The notes beneath the pieces were generated by a model. It was given only the letters and a program-made list of their open reading frames with translations. It ran no database searches and was not told the origin of the DNA. The position numbers were made by a program, and so were the translations under genes. Below are positions 24,806 to 37,226 of a stretch of 64,000 nucleotides of DNA, piece by piece (position 1 is the stretch's first letter; the number at the start of each line of letters is the position of its first letter). This stretch comes from Actinomadura mexicana. GTDB taxonomy: Bacteria > Actinomycetota > Actinomycetes > Streptosporangiales > Streptosporangiaceae. The stretch covers positions 124,001 to 188,000 of the forward strand of contig NZ_FZNP01000009.1 in assembly GCF_900188105.1 (NCBI RefSeq). The letters run 5' to 3'.

Positions 24806-25696
24806 TCAGCCGGCGGGGGCCGCCTTCACCGGCATGAAGGCGTCCAGCTCCATCGTGGGATGCGGGTACTTCCACTCCACGCCGTCGAACGGGATGTACA
24901 TCCCTTCCGGCGCGTCGGCCAGGAAGTAGTTCCCGTCCCACCTGTTCGGGACGGTCACCGGCGCGTCGGGCGGAAAGTTCGCGCCGAGCGGCTCGTACTT
25001 GACCCCCACGCCGAACATCGCGTGGACGGCGGCGTCGACGAAGTTGAGGTTCTGGATCTCGCCACGCAGGTGGGTGGCCTGGATCGCCAAGCCGTTGACG
25101 CGGTCACGGACGAAGAACAGCGAACTCAGGTCCCGGACGACCTGGTCGAAGCTGTGCGCACCGTCATGGTGCACCATGGCGCGCGTCTGGGGCTCGGCGT
25201 CCAGCACTCTCGCGACATAGGTCGGCAGGTCGCCGTGGAACATGCGGACTCGCGTCATCGCGCGGGGAAAGATGCGGTGCAGCCGCTCGTAGGTGAACCG
25301 CAGGTAGGCGTCGTTGACGTCGACGAGGTCGAGTTCGAGTCCCATCGGCTCGATGCAGCCGGCGAGGATGGCCGAGGAGCCGCCCATGAAGACCCCGAGG
25401 TCGACCAGCCTGGTCAGCTCCCCGTGGCAACGCTCGACGCAGCAGAACAGGTCGTAGTAGTGATAGGCGCTGCACTGGTCCTCGTAGACGAGTTCCGCGT
25501 TCTCGATCCGGGCCGCCGTGCGGTCGAAGACGGCGTTCCTGCCGACGAATTTCTCCAACACGGCGCGGTGCCCTCCCTGGATCGGGATGTGCAAGGCCTC
25601 GTGCAGGTTCTCGACGCCGGCGAGACTCGCGTCAGGTTCGAGGAAGGTTCCCCAGGTGGCCCGGTGCATCGCCACGGTCGAGACGTAGTTCGTCAT
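24806..25696 (-). CDS. Class I SAM-dependent methyltransferase, glycan operon
   Basis: A 296-residue methyltransferase-like protein. The glycine-rich SAM motif is VDLGVFMGGSSAILAG, followed by the acidic strand LELDLVDVND and a later MVHHDGAHSFDQVV, which resembles the Methyltransf_24 or sugar O-methyltransferase group with a metal-binding Asp/His. It is the last gene of the minus-strand galactan operon and starts at ATG 25696. An O-methyl transfer to a sugar is likely; 3-O-methylgalactose (madurose) formation is a hypothesis. Acceptor and position are not visible. Confidence 0.7.
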   Translation of the reverse strand: MTNYVSTVAMHRATWGTFLEPDASLAGVENLHEALHIPIQGGHRAVLEKFVGRNAVFDRTAARIENAELVYEDQCSAYHYYDLFCCVERCHGELTRLVDLGVFMGGSSAILAGCIEPMGLELDLVDVNDAYLRFTYERLHRIFPRAMTRVRMFHGDLPTYVARVLDAEPQTRAMVHHDGAHSFDQVVRDLSSLFFVRDRVNGLAIQATHLRGEIQNLNFVDAAVHAMFGVGVKYEPLGANFPPDAPVTVPNRWDGNYFLADAPEGMYIPFDGVEWKYPHPTMELDAFMPVKAAPAG

Positions 25697-25768
25697 TGCC
25701 TGCTCCCTCTCCTGGAGTTGGGGCGTCCCTGCCCGCGGAACCCGCGCCGGTTGCGGTGGCGGTGGCCG

Positions 25769-26857
25769 TCACGGCCGGGACTCCGGCGTCTTGCGGATGC
25801 GGGCGGAGAGCGCCCGGCCGAGGTTGGACACGGCCGCCCCGAGCTCCTGGTCCGGAGCGGGCGGCGGAGCGGGTGGTGCGTCGCGCAGCCGCTGCAGTTC
25901 CCGGCTCCTGGCCGCGTTCTCCGTTCTGGAGCGGTCGAGGTCGGAGGTCAGGCGCGCGATCTCCTGCTGCTGGGCGTTGACGGTCTCGGTCAGGCGGGTG
26001 GCGTCCTCGGTGCGGGCCGCCGCCTCGTACTGCAGTTGCAGGACGCGGGTGTAGAGGGCGATGCGGTTGTTCTCCATCGCGGCGAGCAGGCGCGAGGACG
26101 TGTAGGGCCGCAGCGCGTCGAAGACGGCGTCCGTGCCGGGCGCGCCCGCCCTGGCGAGGACGCCGAACCCGAACACGGCCGGGACGATCTGGAACCGCCA
26201 GTCGCCTGCCTCGTCCAGGGCGTCCTCGACGGCCGTGAGGACGCCGTTGCGGGGTCCGCCCGCCCGCTCGGCCACGGTGTAGGCGCCGTCGCCGACGAAC
26301 CCGGCCGGGGTGAGCTCGTCGTGCCACACCGTCGGGCCGTCGGTCGTGGCGGGGTGCGCGTCCCGCGGCGCGACCGGCGACGGCTGGTAGTAGGAGTCGC
26401 GGCGCCCGCACGGCCACAGCACGTCGTGCAGGACGACCACGGCGTCCGGGGCGTTCGCCATGATCCAGGCGAGTTCGTCGCGGACGACCGCGTAGTTGTG
26501 GTCGCCGTCCAGGATGTAGAGGTCCGCCACCGGCAGATCGGGCAGGACGGCGGGGGACGGCCCTTCCACGAGGTTGAGGCGGGGATCGCCGTCCAGGACG
26601 GCGCGCAACTCGTCGCCGGGCGCGGGCTCGACGCAGTGGACGGTCGCGCCGAGGTCGGCGTACAGCGCGCTGACCTGCCCAGACTCCACGCCGACCTCGA
26701 CGACGACGGCGACGTCGCGGCAGCGGAAGAGCGTCTCGAACAGCTCGCGGAACACCGCCATCGAGTGCAGCAGCAACGGCTGCTCCCGGGCGGCGCGGGC
26801 CTGCTCGTGCGGGTCGTCCGGGGATCCGGTCACGGCCGCCCCGAAGTCACGTGTCAC
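25769..26857 (-). CDS. Class I methyltransferase with C-terminal coiled coil
   Basis: A 362-residue methyltransferase. Motif I is VVVEVGVESGQVSALY near residue 50, the acidic partner is HCVEPAPGDELR, and YILDGDHNYAVV carries a DGDHxY-like active-site element. The C-terminal third (residues ~265-330) is a heptad-rich coiled coil (ARLTSDLDRSRTENAARSREL), as in methyltransferases that build membrane-linked glycan complexes. It overlaps the HAD gene by 11 bp. It is probably a glycan O-methyltransferase; the acceptor is unknown. Confidence 0.75.
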   Translation of the reverse strand: MTRDFGAAVTGSPDDPHEQARAAREQPLLLHSMAVFRELFETLFRCRDVAVVVEVGVESGQVSALYADLGATVHCVEPAPGDELRAVLDGDPRLNLVEGPSPAVLPDLPVADLYILDGDHNYAVVRDELAWIMANAPDAVVVLHDVLWPCGRRDSYYQPSPVAPRDAHPATTDGPTVWHDELTPAGFVGDGAYTVAERAGGPRNGVLTAVEDALDEAGDWRFQIVPAVFGFGVLARAGAPGTDAVFDALRPYTSSRLLAAMENNRIALYTRVLQLQYEAAARTEDATRLTETVNAQQQEIARLTSDLDRSRTENAARSRELQRLRDAPPAPPPAPDQELGAAVSNLGRALSARIRKTPESRP

Positions 26858-29522
26858 CGAGCTTCCTCCTGGCGACTCGTCCGGCTCCGGCGGCGATGCC
26901 CCGGACGCCGGCGGCCCGGTACTCCTCGCGGAAGCGTTCCGTGAGCCGCGCGGCCCGGGCGGCCCGCTCGGCCTTGCGGTCGACCGGCATGCGCGGCGCC
27001 ATGCCGGTCGCCGACTGCGGCAGCATCGCGAACGCGATCGAGATCTGCCCGGACGAGACCGCCGGCACCCCGGCGCGGCGGGCCAGCGGGAGCCACACGG
27101 CCGCGTAGGAGGTGTCGAACTCCATCAGGTTGCCGCCGAGGTAGCGGCAGTCGGCGTAGTGCAGGCCGACGAAGTCCTCCGGCTTGTCCCAGCGCAGCAC
27201 CTGCTCGCGCCGGCGCCCGCCGGCGATGACCCTGGCCTCGATCCAGTCGACCCGCACGATCGCGGGACGGCCGGGGATGGCGAGGGAGATGTCGACCGTG
27301 TCGTGGTGCTCGAACGACAGCCGGGAGAACGACAGGCCGTTGTGGTTGATCCGGACGCGGTGCCGGACGGGCTCGTGCCACCGGTCGTCGGCCGTCCGGA
27401 ACCGCAGCCGGGTCTCGTGCTTCTCGCCGGACGGGTCGAACGCCTCCGCGTCGATGGCGCCGTCGGCGACGGCCCTCGCCATGGCGCCGAGCCCGGTGTC
27501 GGACGCGGCGATCAGCGCGGGCCAGAACGAGTCGCGCATGTGCAGGTCGCCGAGGTCGCCCGGCGACAGGTACGGGACGGCCGCCTTGAGGTCGGCGGGC
27601 AGCAGCGTGGTGACCAGGGACGAGCCGAAGTTGTCCTCGTGGGTCCAGTTCCCGAAGACGGCGGCCTCGTCGGGGGTGGGCGACTCCAGCGCGGCCACCA
27701 GGATGCGCGCGAGCCGGTTCCGCGCCGCCGGCGGGCGGGCGAGGTCCGGCCAGGCGCCGCCCGAGGCGGCGACGTACCTGTTCCACGTGTGCTGGAACGC
27801 CAGGACGCCGTCCTGCACGGTCCGGCGCTCGGCGTTCTGGGACGGCGAGTCGGCCGTCTGGCCGAGGACCGGCGCGCCGTCCTCGGTGTAGCCGATGAGG
27901 GAGCCGCACAGCGCGTTGACGCACTGCTCCACGATCTCGGGGCTGCGGGTGACGGTCGCCGCGACGTGCGCCGGGTGCCCGGCCTGCGCCAGGTAGCCCT
28001 CGGCGCGCAGGCCGGCCATGTGGACGCGCTCGGCCCGGCCGTCGGTCGCCAGGTAGAGCCCGGCCGGCCTGACGCCGATGCGGGCGATCTCCAGGGCGCG
28101 GGCGAGCTGGCGCTGGATCGTCCCGCCCCAGCCGAGGTCGACGAGCGTCAGTTCGCCCGCCGCGAGCGCGTCCTCGCCGAGGGCGCCCGCGTCCCGCAGC
28201 GACTTGATCATGCGTTCGCGGGCGGCGGTGACGGTCACCGCGAGCCGGTTGCACAGGTGCGGCGTCTCGGTCAGGGCGCGGGCGACCCGTTCGGCGATGT
28301 CGCCGTTGTCGATGACGGTGTCCAGCTCGGTCGCGAGGCCCGGCACGTCGCCGGGCTGCAGCTCCAGGACCGACAGCGCCTGCCGGACGGTCAGCCGGTA
28401 TCCGGTGCGGACGAAGGCGTGCACCGCGGCGGTGTCGTGGGGGTCGAGCCCGGCGAGCGAGGTCGTGAACCGCGACAGCCACACCGGGGCGGCGCGCACG
28501 TCCCAGCCGCGCGCCTCGGCGGCCTCGTTGATCAGCCGGGAGAGCAGCTCGCCCTCGCGCATCGGGCACCACAGCCGGCGGGTGCCGGTCTCGTGCGCAC
28601 GCCAGGCCGCCCATTCGGCGAAGCCGGCCAGCACCGGGCCGAGGACGCCCGCGCCGTAGCGCCACGCGACGTCCAGCGCGGAGGTGGTGAACGGGACGCC
28701 GGAGTGGACCGCCTTGGCGCGCAGGCTGGTGAGGCCGAAGTCGCCGTGCCGGTCGTCCAGGTCGGGGGCGTGGTCGTCGAACGGCCGGACGGGTTCCTTC
28801 TCGCGTCCCAGCACGTCGAGGTAGGGGTCGTCGAGCCTGCGGTAGTGCACGGTGCGGATGCCGAGCCGGCGGGGCACCTCGTGGTCGGCGATCTCGTGGT
28901 CGCCGACGTGCACGATCTGCTCCGGGCCGCGGCCGAGGTCGCGCAGCACGATGTCCCAGAGGCCGGACGCCTTGCCGGTGCCGTGCTGGTTCGAGCGGAA
29001 GACGCGCACGCCGTCCATCGGGCCGAGTTCCGGGCGGTCGAGGAGCCGGGAGAGCTGGTCCTCGGTGAAGTAGGTGTCGGACACCAGGACGACCTGGAGA
29101 TCCTGCTTGCGCGCCGCCCTGACGACCTCCGCGACGTCCAGGTCCACGACGGTCAGCTCGCGCTCCAGCCGGACCTCGGCCTCGACCAGCTCCTCCAGCG
29201 GCGCGGCGCCGAAGATCCCGTCCGGCATCGCGCGCCAGATGTCGAAGAGCGAGACCTCGGTGCCGAGGGCGTCGCGGCCGCGGCGGGCGGTGTCCTCGGC
29301 GGCGATCCGCACGCGGCGGAACGTCGCGTCCGTCACCCAGGGCGGGCAGAGGCCCGCCTCCCGCATCCGGGAACCGAGCAGGGCGAACGCGTCGGTGGGA
29401 CGGGGCACGCGGCGCCACAGCACCGTGTCGAAGACGTCCAGGGACAGGACGGCGCACGCCCGGTCGGCGATGACGCGGTGGACGTCGTCGAGCAACGGGC
29501 TGCCGGACTCCTGCTTGGTCAA
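26847..29522 (-). CDS. Large HAD-superfamily protein of glycan operon
   Basis: An 891-residue protein with an N-terminal HAD domain: motif I LDVFDTVLWR, motif II LVSDTYFTEDQL, Lys in GTGKASGLWD and motif IV HVGDHEIADHEVPRRLG. About 600 further residues of unassigned sequence include VDLGWGGTIQRQLARAL, and a C-terminal basic region. Such HAD-fused proteins occur in capsular or wall glycan clusters and may be phosphatases or transferases acting on sugar phosphates. TTG 29522 is chosen because GGAGAGG lies ahead; ATG 29555 has no ribosome site. Exact reaction unknown. Confidence 0.65.
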   Translation of the reverse strand: MTKQESGSPLLDDVHRVIADRACAVLSLDVFDTVLWRRVPRPTDAFALLGSRMREAGLCPPWVTDATFRRVRIAAEDTARRGRDALGTEVSLFDIWRAMPDGIFGAAPLEELVEAEVRLERELTVVDLDVAEVVRAARKQDLQVVLVSDTYFTEDQLSRLLDRPELGPMDGVRVFRSNQHGTGKASGLWDIVLRDLGRGPEQIVHVGDHEIADHEVPRRLGIRTVHYRRLDDPYLDVLGREKEPVRPFDDHAPDLDDRHGDFGLTSLRAKAVHSGVPFTTSALDVAWRYGAGVLGPVLAGFAEWAAWRAHETGTRRLWCPMREGELLSRLINEAAEARGWDVRAAPVWLSRFTTSLAGLDPHDTAAVHAFVRTGYRLTVRQALSVLELQPGDVPGLATELDTVIDNGDIAERVARALTETPHLCNRLAVTVTAARERMIKSLRDAGALGEDALAAGELTLVDLGWGGTIQRQLARALEIARIGVRPAGLYLATDGRAERVHMAGLRAEGYLAQAGHPAHVAATVTRSPEIVEQCVNALCGSLIGYTEDGAPVLGQTADSPSQNAERRTVQDGVLAFQHTWNRYVAASGGAWPDLARPPAARNRLARILVAALESPTPDEAAVFGNWTHEDNFGSSLVTTLLPADLKAAVPYLSPGDLGDLHMRDSFWPALIAASDTGLGAMARAVADGAIDAEAFDPSGEKHETRLRFRTADDRWHEPVRHRVRINHNGLSFSRLSFEHHDTVDISLAIPGRPAIVRVDWIEARVIAGGRRREQVLRWDKPEDFVGLHYADCRYLGGNLMEFDTSYAAVWLPLARRAGVPAVSSGQISIAFAMLPQSATGMAPRMPVDRKAERAARAARLTERFREEYRAAGVRGIAAGAGRVARRKLGDT

Positions 29523-29585
29523 CGCCGCACCTCTCCCCTGGTCCTGCACCGGCATGCGCGGCCCCCGGCCGCGGCTCGGGACACC

Positions 29586-30416
29586 CTATCCACCGATATC
29601 TCCGCCTCCCCGGGAAACTCCCGGTGCGGCGGTCGTCCCGGCCGCCCTCCCGGCCTGCGAGGCGGCGCGGCGGGCGGCGCGGTCCTCGCGGACCAGCCGG
29701 CCGGCCTCCGCCGTCGGCCCGTCGAAGATCACCCGGCCCTGCCGCATGGTGACGCCGCGGTCGCAGAGCCCGACGAGCATCCTGATGTCGTGCGCGACGA
29801 CGACCATGGTCCGGCCCTCGCCGCGCAGCTCGCGGATGCGGTCCAGGCATTTCTCCCGGAACGGCGGATCACCGACGGCCAGCACCTCGTCGATGAGGAA
29901 GACGTCCGGCTCGGTGTGCGCCGCGATCGAGAAGGCCAGCCGCATGAACATGCCGGAGGAGTAGAACTTCACCTGGTCGTCCAGAAAGCGCTCGACGCCG
30001 GAGAACTCGACGATCGCGTCGAACTTGCGGGCGATCTCGGCCTGCGGCATACCGAGGATCGCGCCGTTGAGGAGCACGTTCTCGCGGCCCGTCAGCTCGG
30101 GGTGCAGGCCGGCGCCCACGTCGATCAGCCCGGCGATGCGGCCGCGGACGAGGACCGACCCGCTGTCCGGGCGCATCACCCCGGAGATCAGCTTGAGCAG
30201 GGTGCTCTTGCCGGACCCGTTCAGCCCCATGAGCGCGACGGTCTCGCCCTGGCCGATGGTGAGGCTCACCTCGTCCAGCGCCCGGAACCGGTCCGACAGG
30301 GGCTGCCCGCGGAACGCGCGGACGCTCATCTCCTTGATCGAACGCGCGTGCCGCAGCGTGAAGTTCTTCGTGACGCGGTCGATGACGATCGACGCGGCGG
30401 GGTGCGAGGTGGTCAA
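29586..30416 (-). CDS. Polysaccharide ABC exporter, ATP-binding subunit (Wzt/TagH-like)
   Basis: A 276-residue ATPase of glycan exporters. Walker A is GLNGSGKSTLLKL, the signature YSSGMFMRLAFSIAA, Walker B VFLIDEVLAVGD, and the switch His is in VVVAHDIRML. The N-terminus (HARSIKEMSVRAF) is typical of wall-polymer exporters. With the adjacent permease it would flip lipid-linked galactan to the outer face, as Rv3781/Rv3783 do in mycobacteria. It ends 63 bp before the HAD gene. Substrate is inferred from glf and glfT2. Confidence 0.9.
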   Translation of the reverse strand: MTTSHPAASIVIDRVTKNFTLRHARSIKEMSVRAFRGQPLSDRFRALDEVSLTIGQGETVALMGLNGSGKSTLLKLISGVMRPDSGSVLVRGRIAGLIDVGAGLHPELTGRENVLLNGAILGMPQAEIARKFDAIVEFSGVERFLDDQVKFYSSGMFMRLAFSIAAHTEPDVFLIDEVLAVGDPPFREKCLDRIRELRGEGRTMVVVAHDIRMLVGLCDRGVTMRQGRVIFDGPTAEAGRLVREDRAARRAASQAGRAAGTTAAPGVSRGGGDIGG

Positions 30417-30419
30417 CGG

Positions 30420-31285
30420 CTACAGCTCCTGCGCGAAGCGCGCCTGCATGCGGGAGAACGCCGCGTGCCCGGCGACGAACACCAGCACGCTGACGGCCAG
30501 GGAGAAGCCGGCGTGGGCGAAGAGATGGGGCGGGAACGCGAAGTCGCCGCGGGCCCCGGGGGGCCAGAAGGCCCGCTGGAACAGGGAGACGGCGCTGACG
30601 AGCGGGTTGGCGAGGTAGAGGTCCAGCACCCAGCCGGGCGCGTGCGTCCGGACGTGGGTCCACGGATAGATCATCGGCACCGACCAGGTGATGACGATCA
30701 TGGAGATGTCCACGACCTGCTCCAGGTCGCGGAAGAACACGTTCACGGCCGCGCAGAGCAGCCCGAGCCCGAAACCGAGGACGAGGACGATCGCGAACCC
30801 GTACCCGGCCGCGCCGAGCTCCGCGGGGCCCGGCCGCCACCCGGCGGCGACGGCCCCGCCCAGCAGGATCATCATCCCGGGCAGGAAGTGGACGAGCGAG
30901 ACCAGCACCGACGCGGTCGGGAACAGCTCGCGCGGCAGGAACACCTTGCGGACGAGCGCGGCGTTGCCCGTCACCGAGCGGGTCGCCGAGTGCAGCGTCT
31001 CGGTGAACAGGTTGATCAGGACCATGCCCGCGAACAGGTAGACCGGGAAGTTCTCGACCCGGTCGCCCATGCCGAGGAAGACGCCGACGACGTAGAAGTA
31101 GACGGCGAAGTGCACGGCCGGCCGCACGTAGGACCAGCCGAGACCGAGCAGCGAGCCCTTGTAGCGGGCCCTGAGCTCGCGGCGCACCAGCAGCCGCAGC
31201 AGGTACTTCTCCCGGAAGGTCCGCCGCAGGCCGCCGTCGCCTCCCGGCGCCCGCAGCCCCTCGTCGGCGCGGACCGGCGCGACGG

Positions 31286-31289
<4 letters not shown>
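30420..31289 (-). CDS. Polysaccharide ABC exporter, permease subunit (Wzm-like)
   Basis: A 289-residue ABC-2 type permease with about six helices and an N-terminal amphipathic segment RRELRARYKGSLLGLGWSYV, typical of O-antigen and teichoic-acid exporters. It pairs with the downstream ATPase. The ATG at 31289 overlaps the glfT2-like stop by ATGA, indicating coupled translation. Export of a galactofuranosyl polymer across the inner membrane is inferred from the operon. Confidence 0.88.
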
Positions 31290-34593
<3,304 letters not shown>

Positions 34594-34644
34594 CTAAGAT
34601 ACCCGGGGTTCGTTCGGTACCGGCGCAGGAAGCCAAGGATCGCG

Positions 34645-35970
34645 GTGGCCCCACCCACTCCCGGCAGTGCGGCGCACAGCGCGCGCCCAGCGATCTTCCT
34701 GCACGTCGGGGCCGCCAAGAGCGGCACGACGTTCCTCCAGCACGTGCTGTGGCACAACCGTGACCGGCTGCGCGAGCACGGCGTCCTCTACCCGGGCCGG
34801 GACCAGGCCGCGCACGTCCGCGCCGCGTTCGACCTGCGGCGGACGTTCTTCCGCGAGGCGTCCGACCCCGCGACGCGGGGCGCGTGGCACGAGCTCGTCG
34901 CCGAGGCCCGCGACTGGCCCGGCGACGTGGTCATCTCGCAGGAGCTGTTCGCGCCCGCCCGGCCGCGGTGGATCCGCCAGGCCATGGCCGACCTCGACTT
35001 CGCCGACGTCCACGTGGTCTTCACCGTCCGCGACCTCGGCCGGCAGATCCCGGCGCACTGGCAGGAGGACGTCAAGAACCGCTTCACGACCTCGTTCACC
35101 GAGTTCGTGACGTCGCTGCGGCGGCAGGACTGGCACGCCTACGAGAGCGCGCGGCTGTTCTGGGGCCTCCAGGACCCGGTCGCGGTGCTCGGCCGCTGGG
35201 GCGAGGACCTGCCCCCCGAGCGGGTCCACGTCGTCACCCTCCCGAGACCCGGCGCACCCCGCGACCTGCTCTGGCGGCGTTTCTGCGCGGCCACCGGCCT
35301 CGCCCCGGACGACTACGACCTGTCCCGGACGTTCGCCAACCCGTCGCTCGGGCTGAGCGAGACGCAGTTCCTCCTGCGCCTCAACGAGACGCTCGGTGAC
35401 CGCGTCGGCTGGCACGCCTACAACGAGGACGTCAAGCTCTTCCTCGCGCAGCAGGTGATGGCCGGGCGTCCGTATCCGGTCAGGATCGAACTGCCCCGCG
35501 AGCACGTTCCGTGGGCCACCGAACGGGCCGTCGAGACCGTCGAGGCGCTGCGCGCGGCGGGCTATGACGTGGCGGGCGACCTGTACGAGCTGATGCCCTC
35601 GGCCGCGTCCGGCGCCGCGCTCGGGACGGCGCCCGCGCCGCCGCCCGACGAGGCCCGCTGGGCGGAGATGGCGGACGTGGGCCTCGACGCCGTCGCGGCG
35701 CTGCTGCCGCGCGTCCGGGAGAGCCGGGAGCGGACCGAGGCGGTGCCCGGCGCCGCCCTCCCCGTCCGCGACCAGATCGACATGCTGCGCGCGGGAGCGG
35801 CCGACCTGCTCGACTCGACGGACCGGCTCGTCCAGGACGCCGCTCCGTTCGTCGAGCGGGCCAAACGCACGGCGCGGGAGCGCTACCCGGCGGCGCTCCG
35901 GCTGCGCGGCGCCTACCGCAGGATCCAGGGCGGGACGGAACGGCCCGACGCCGAGACGAGAACGAGGTGA
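34645..35970 (+). CDS. PAPS-dependent sulfotransferase-like protein
   Basis: A 441-residue protein. Residues ~18-35 read FLHVGAAKSGTTFLQHVL, the 5'-phosphosulfate loop (KSGTT) of PAPS sulfotransferases. A later VVFTVRDLGRQIPAHWQE resembles the 3'-phosphate-binding RDP/R element. The C-terminal ~120 residues form a helical region of unknown role. The GTG at 34645 follows AAGGA by five bases; an ATG at 34579 is also in frame. Divergent from glf, it may sulfate the exported galactan or a lipid carrier. Acceptor unknown. Confidence 0.7.
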   Translation: MAPPTPGSAAHSARPAIFLHVGAAKSGTTFLQHVLWHNRDRLREHGVLYPGRDQAAHVRAAFDLRRTFFREASDPATRGAWHELVAEARDWPGDVVISQELFAPARPRWIRQAMADLDFADVHVVFTVRDLGRQIPAHWQEDVKNRFTTSFTEFVTSLRRQDWHAYESARLFWGLQDPVAVLGRWGEDLPPERVHVVTLPRPGAPRDLLWRRFCAATGLAPDDYDLSRTFANPSLGLSETQFLLRLNETLGDRVGWHAYNEDVKLFLAQQVMAGRPYPVRIELPREHVPWATERAVETVEALRAAGYDVAGDLYELMPSAASGAALGTAPAPPPDEARWAEMADVGLDAVAALLPRVRESRERTEAVPGAALPVRDQIDMLRAGAADLLDSTDRLVQDAAPFVERAKRTARERYPAALRLRGAYRRIQGGTERPDAETRTR

Positions 35971-37226
35971 GCGCCCGCATGGGGGACCCGGGTAAGTCCG
36001 TCTATCTGCATGTCGGGGCACCGACGGCCGAGGCGGCCTTCCTGCACCGAGCGCTGTGGAGCAACCGGCGGCGGCTGGGCGACACCGGCGTCTGCTACCC
36101 GGTCACCGGGCCGCAGGAGCACTTCGCGGCCGTGATGGACCTGCGCGAGATGAGCTGGGGCGGCCACCGGGACCCGGCCTGGGAGGGCGCCTGGGACCGC
36201 GTCGTGCGGCGCGCCCGCGACTGGGACGGCCCCACGGTCGTCTTCTCCCAGCCTCTGCTGGGCGGAGCGACCGAACAGCAGGTCAAGCGGGCCGTCTCGG
36301 CGCTGGAGCCGGCCGAGGTGCACGTGGTCCTCGCCACCCGCGACCTGGGCTGGCAACTGATCCTCGACTGGCAGGAGCAGATCCGCCACGCGCACACCAT
36401 CACCTTCGAGCGCTTCGTCGACGATCTCGTCGCGCTCGGGATCGACGCGCCGGAACCCTACGGGGAGATGTTCTGGGGCCTGCACGACCCGGTGCGGGTG
36501 CTGCGGGCCTGGGGGTCGGCGGTGCCGCGGGAACGCGTCCACGTCCTCACGCTGCCGCCGCCCGGCGGCCGCGCCGGCGTGATGTGGGACAGGTTCCGGA
36601 CCCTGGTCGGCGTCGAGGACGGGGTGTGCGACCTCGGCGGCATCCCCGGAGACGAGCCGCTGTCGGCGATCGAGGCGGAGCTGCTCCGCCGCCTGAACGA
36701 GAGGATGGGCCCGGCGCTGGGCGGCGACTACGAGCGCATGGTCCAGGACCACCTGCTCGGGAACGGTCTCGTCGGTCACGGTCTCGTCGGGCGCGGTCTC
36801 GTCGGGCGCGAAGGATCCCCGCGGCTCGCCGGCGGAACGGCCGACACGGCCCGCACCCGGATGGGGCTGCCCGCCCGGCACGCCGCCTGGGCGGCGCACC
36901 GGACCCGCGAGCTGGCCGAGTCGCTGCGCGCCTCCGGCTACGACGTGGCCGGCGACCTGGACGAGCTGACCACGTCCCGGGCCCCGGAGGCCGCGATGCT
37001 TCCCGGCGACGTCCCGGAGGAGCTGATCGCGACCGCGTCCGTCGGGGTGGTGGCGCACCTGCTGGAGGAGCTGTCGCTGGCGCGCGAACGCGTCGGCCTC
37101 GCCCACCTGCACAGCGAGATGACGGGCGTGAAGGAGAACCTGGACCGGCTCATGGAGACCGCCGCCTCGCCGTCGCCGGCGTTGCAGCGCGCCGCCCGCC
37201 GGGCCGCGGGCAGGCGCAACCCGTGA
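35967..37226 (+). CDS. Sulfotransferase paralogue with degenerate P-loop
   Basis: This 419-residue protein aligns along its length with the preceding one (YLHVGAPTAEAAFLHRAL; VVLATRDLGWQLILDWQE; GEMFWGLHDPVRVLRAWG). The PAPS loop KSGTT is replaced by TAEAA, so cofactor binding is probably lost. A three-copy 15-bp repeat adds a Gly-Leu-Val stretch near residue 268. The GTG at 35967 overlaps the upstream stop. It may be a non-catalytic partner or regulatory subunit of the first protein. It is not frameshifted, so selection for another role is plausible. Confidence 0.7.
   Translation: MSARMGDPGKSVYLHVGAPTAEAAFLHRALWSNRRRLGDTGVCYPVTGPQEHFAAVMDLREMSWGGHRDPAWEGAWDRVVRRARDWDGPTVVFSQPLLGGATEQQVKRAVSALEPAEVHVVLATRDLGWQLILDWQEQIRHAHTITFERFVDDLVALGIDAPEPYGEMFWGLHDPVRVLRAWGSAVPRERVHVLTLPPPGGRAGVMWDRFRTLVGVEDGVCDLGGIPGDEPLSAIEAELLRRLNERMGPALGGDYERMVQDHLLGNGLVGHGLVGRGLVGREGSPRLAGGTADTARTRMGLPARHAAWAAHRTRELAESLRASGYDVAGDLDELTTSRAPEAAMLPGDVPEELIATASVGVVAHLLEELSLARERVGLAHLHSEMTGVKENLDRLMETAASPSPALQRAARRAAGRRNP
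36765..36809 (+). repeat. Three tandem 15-bp repeats in pseudo-sulfotransferase
   Basis: GGTCTCGTCGGTCAC is followed by two identical GGTCTCGTCGGGCGC units, encoding (GLVGxG)n. The insertion is absent from the paralogue, so it is probably a recent slippage expansion in a surface loop. Confidence 0.8.
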
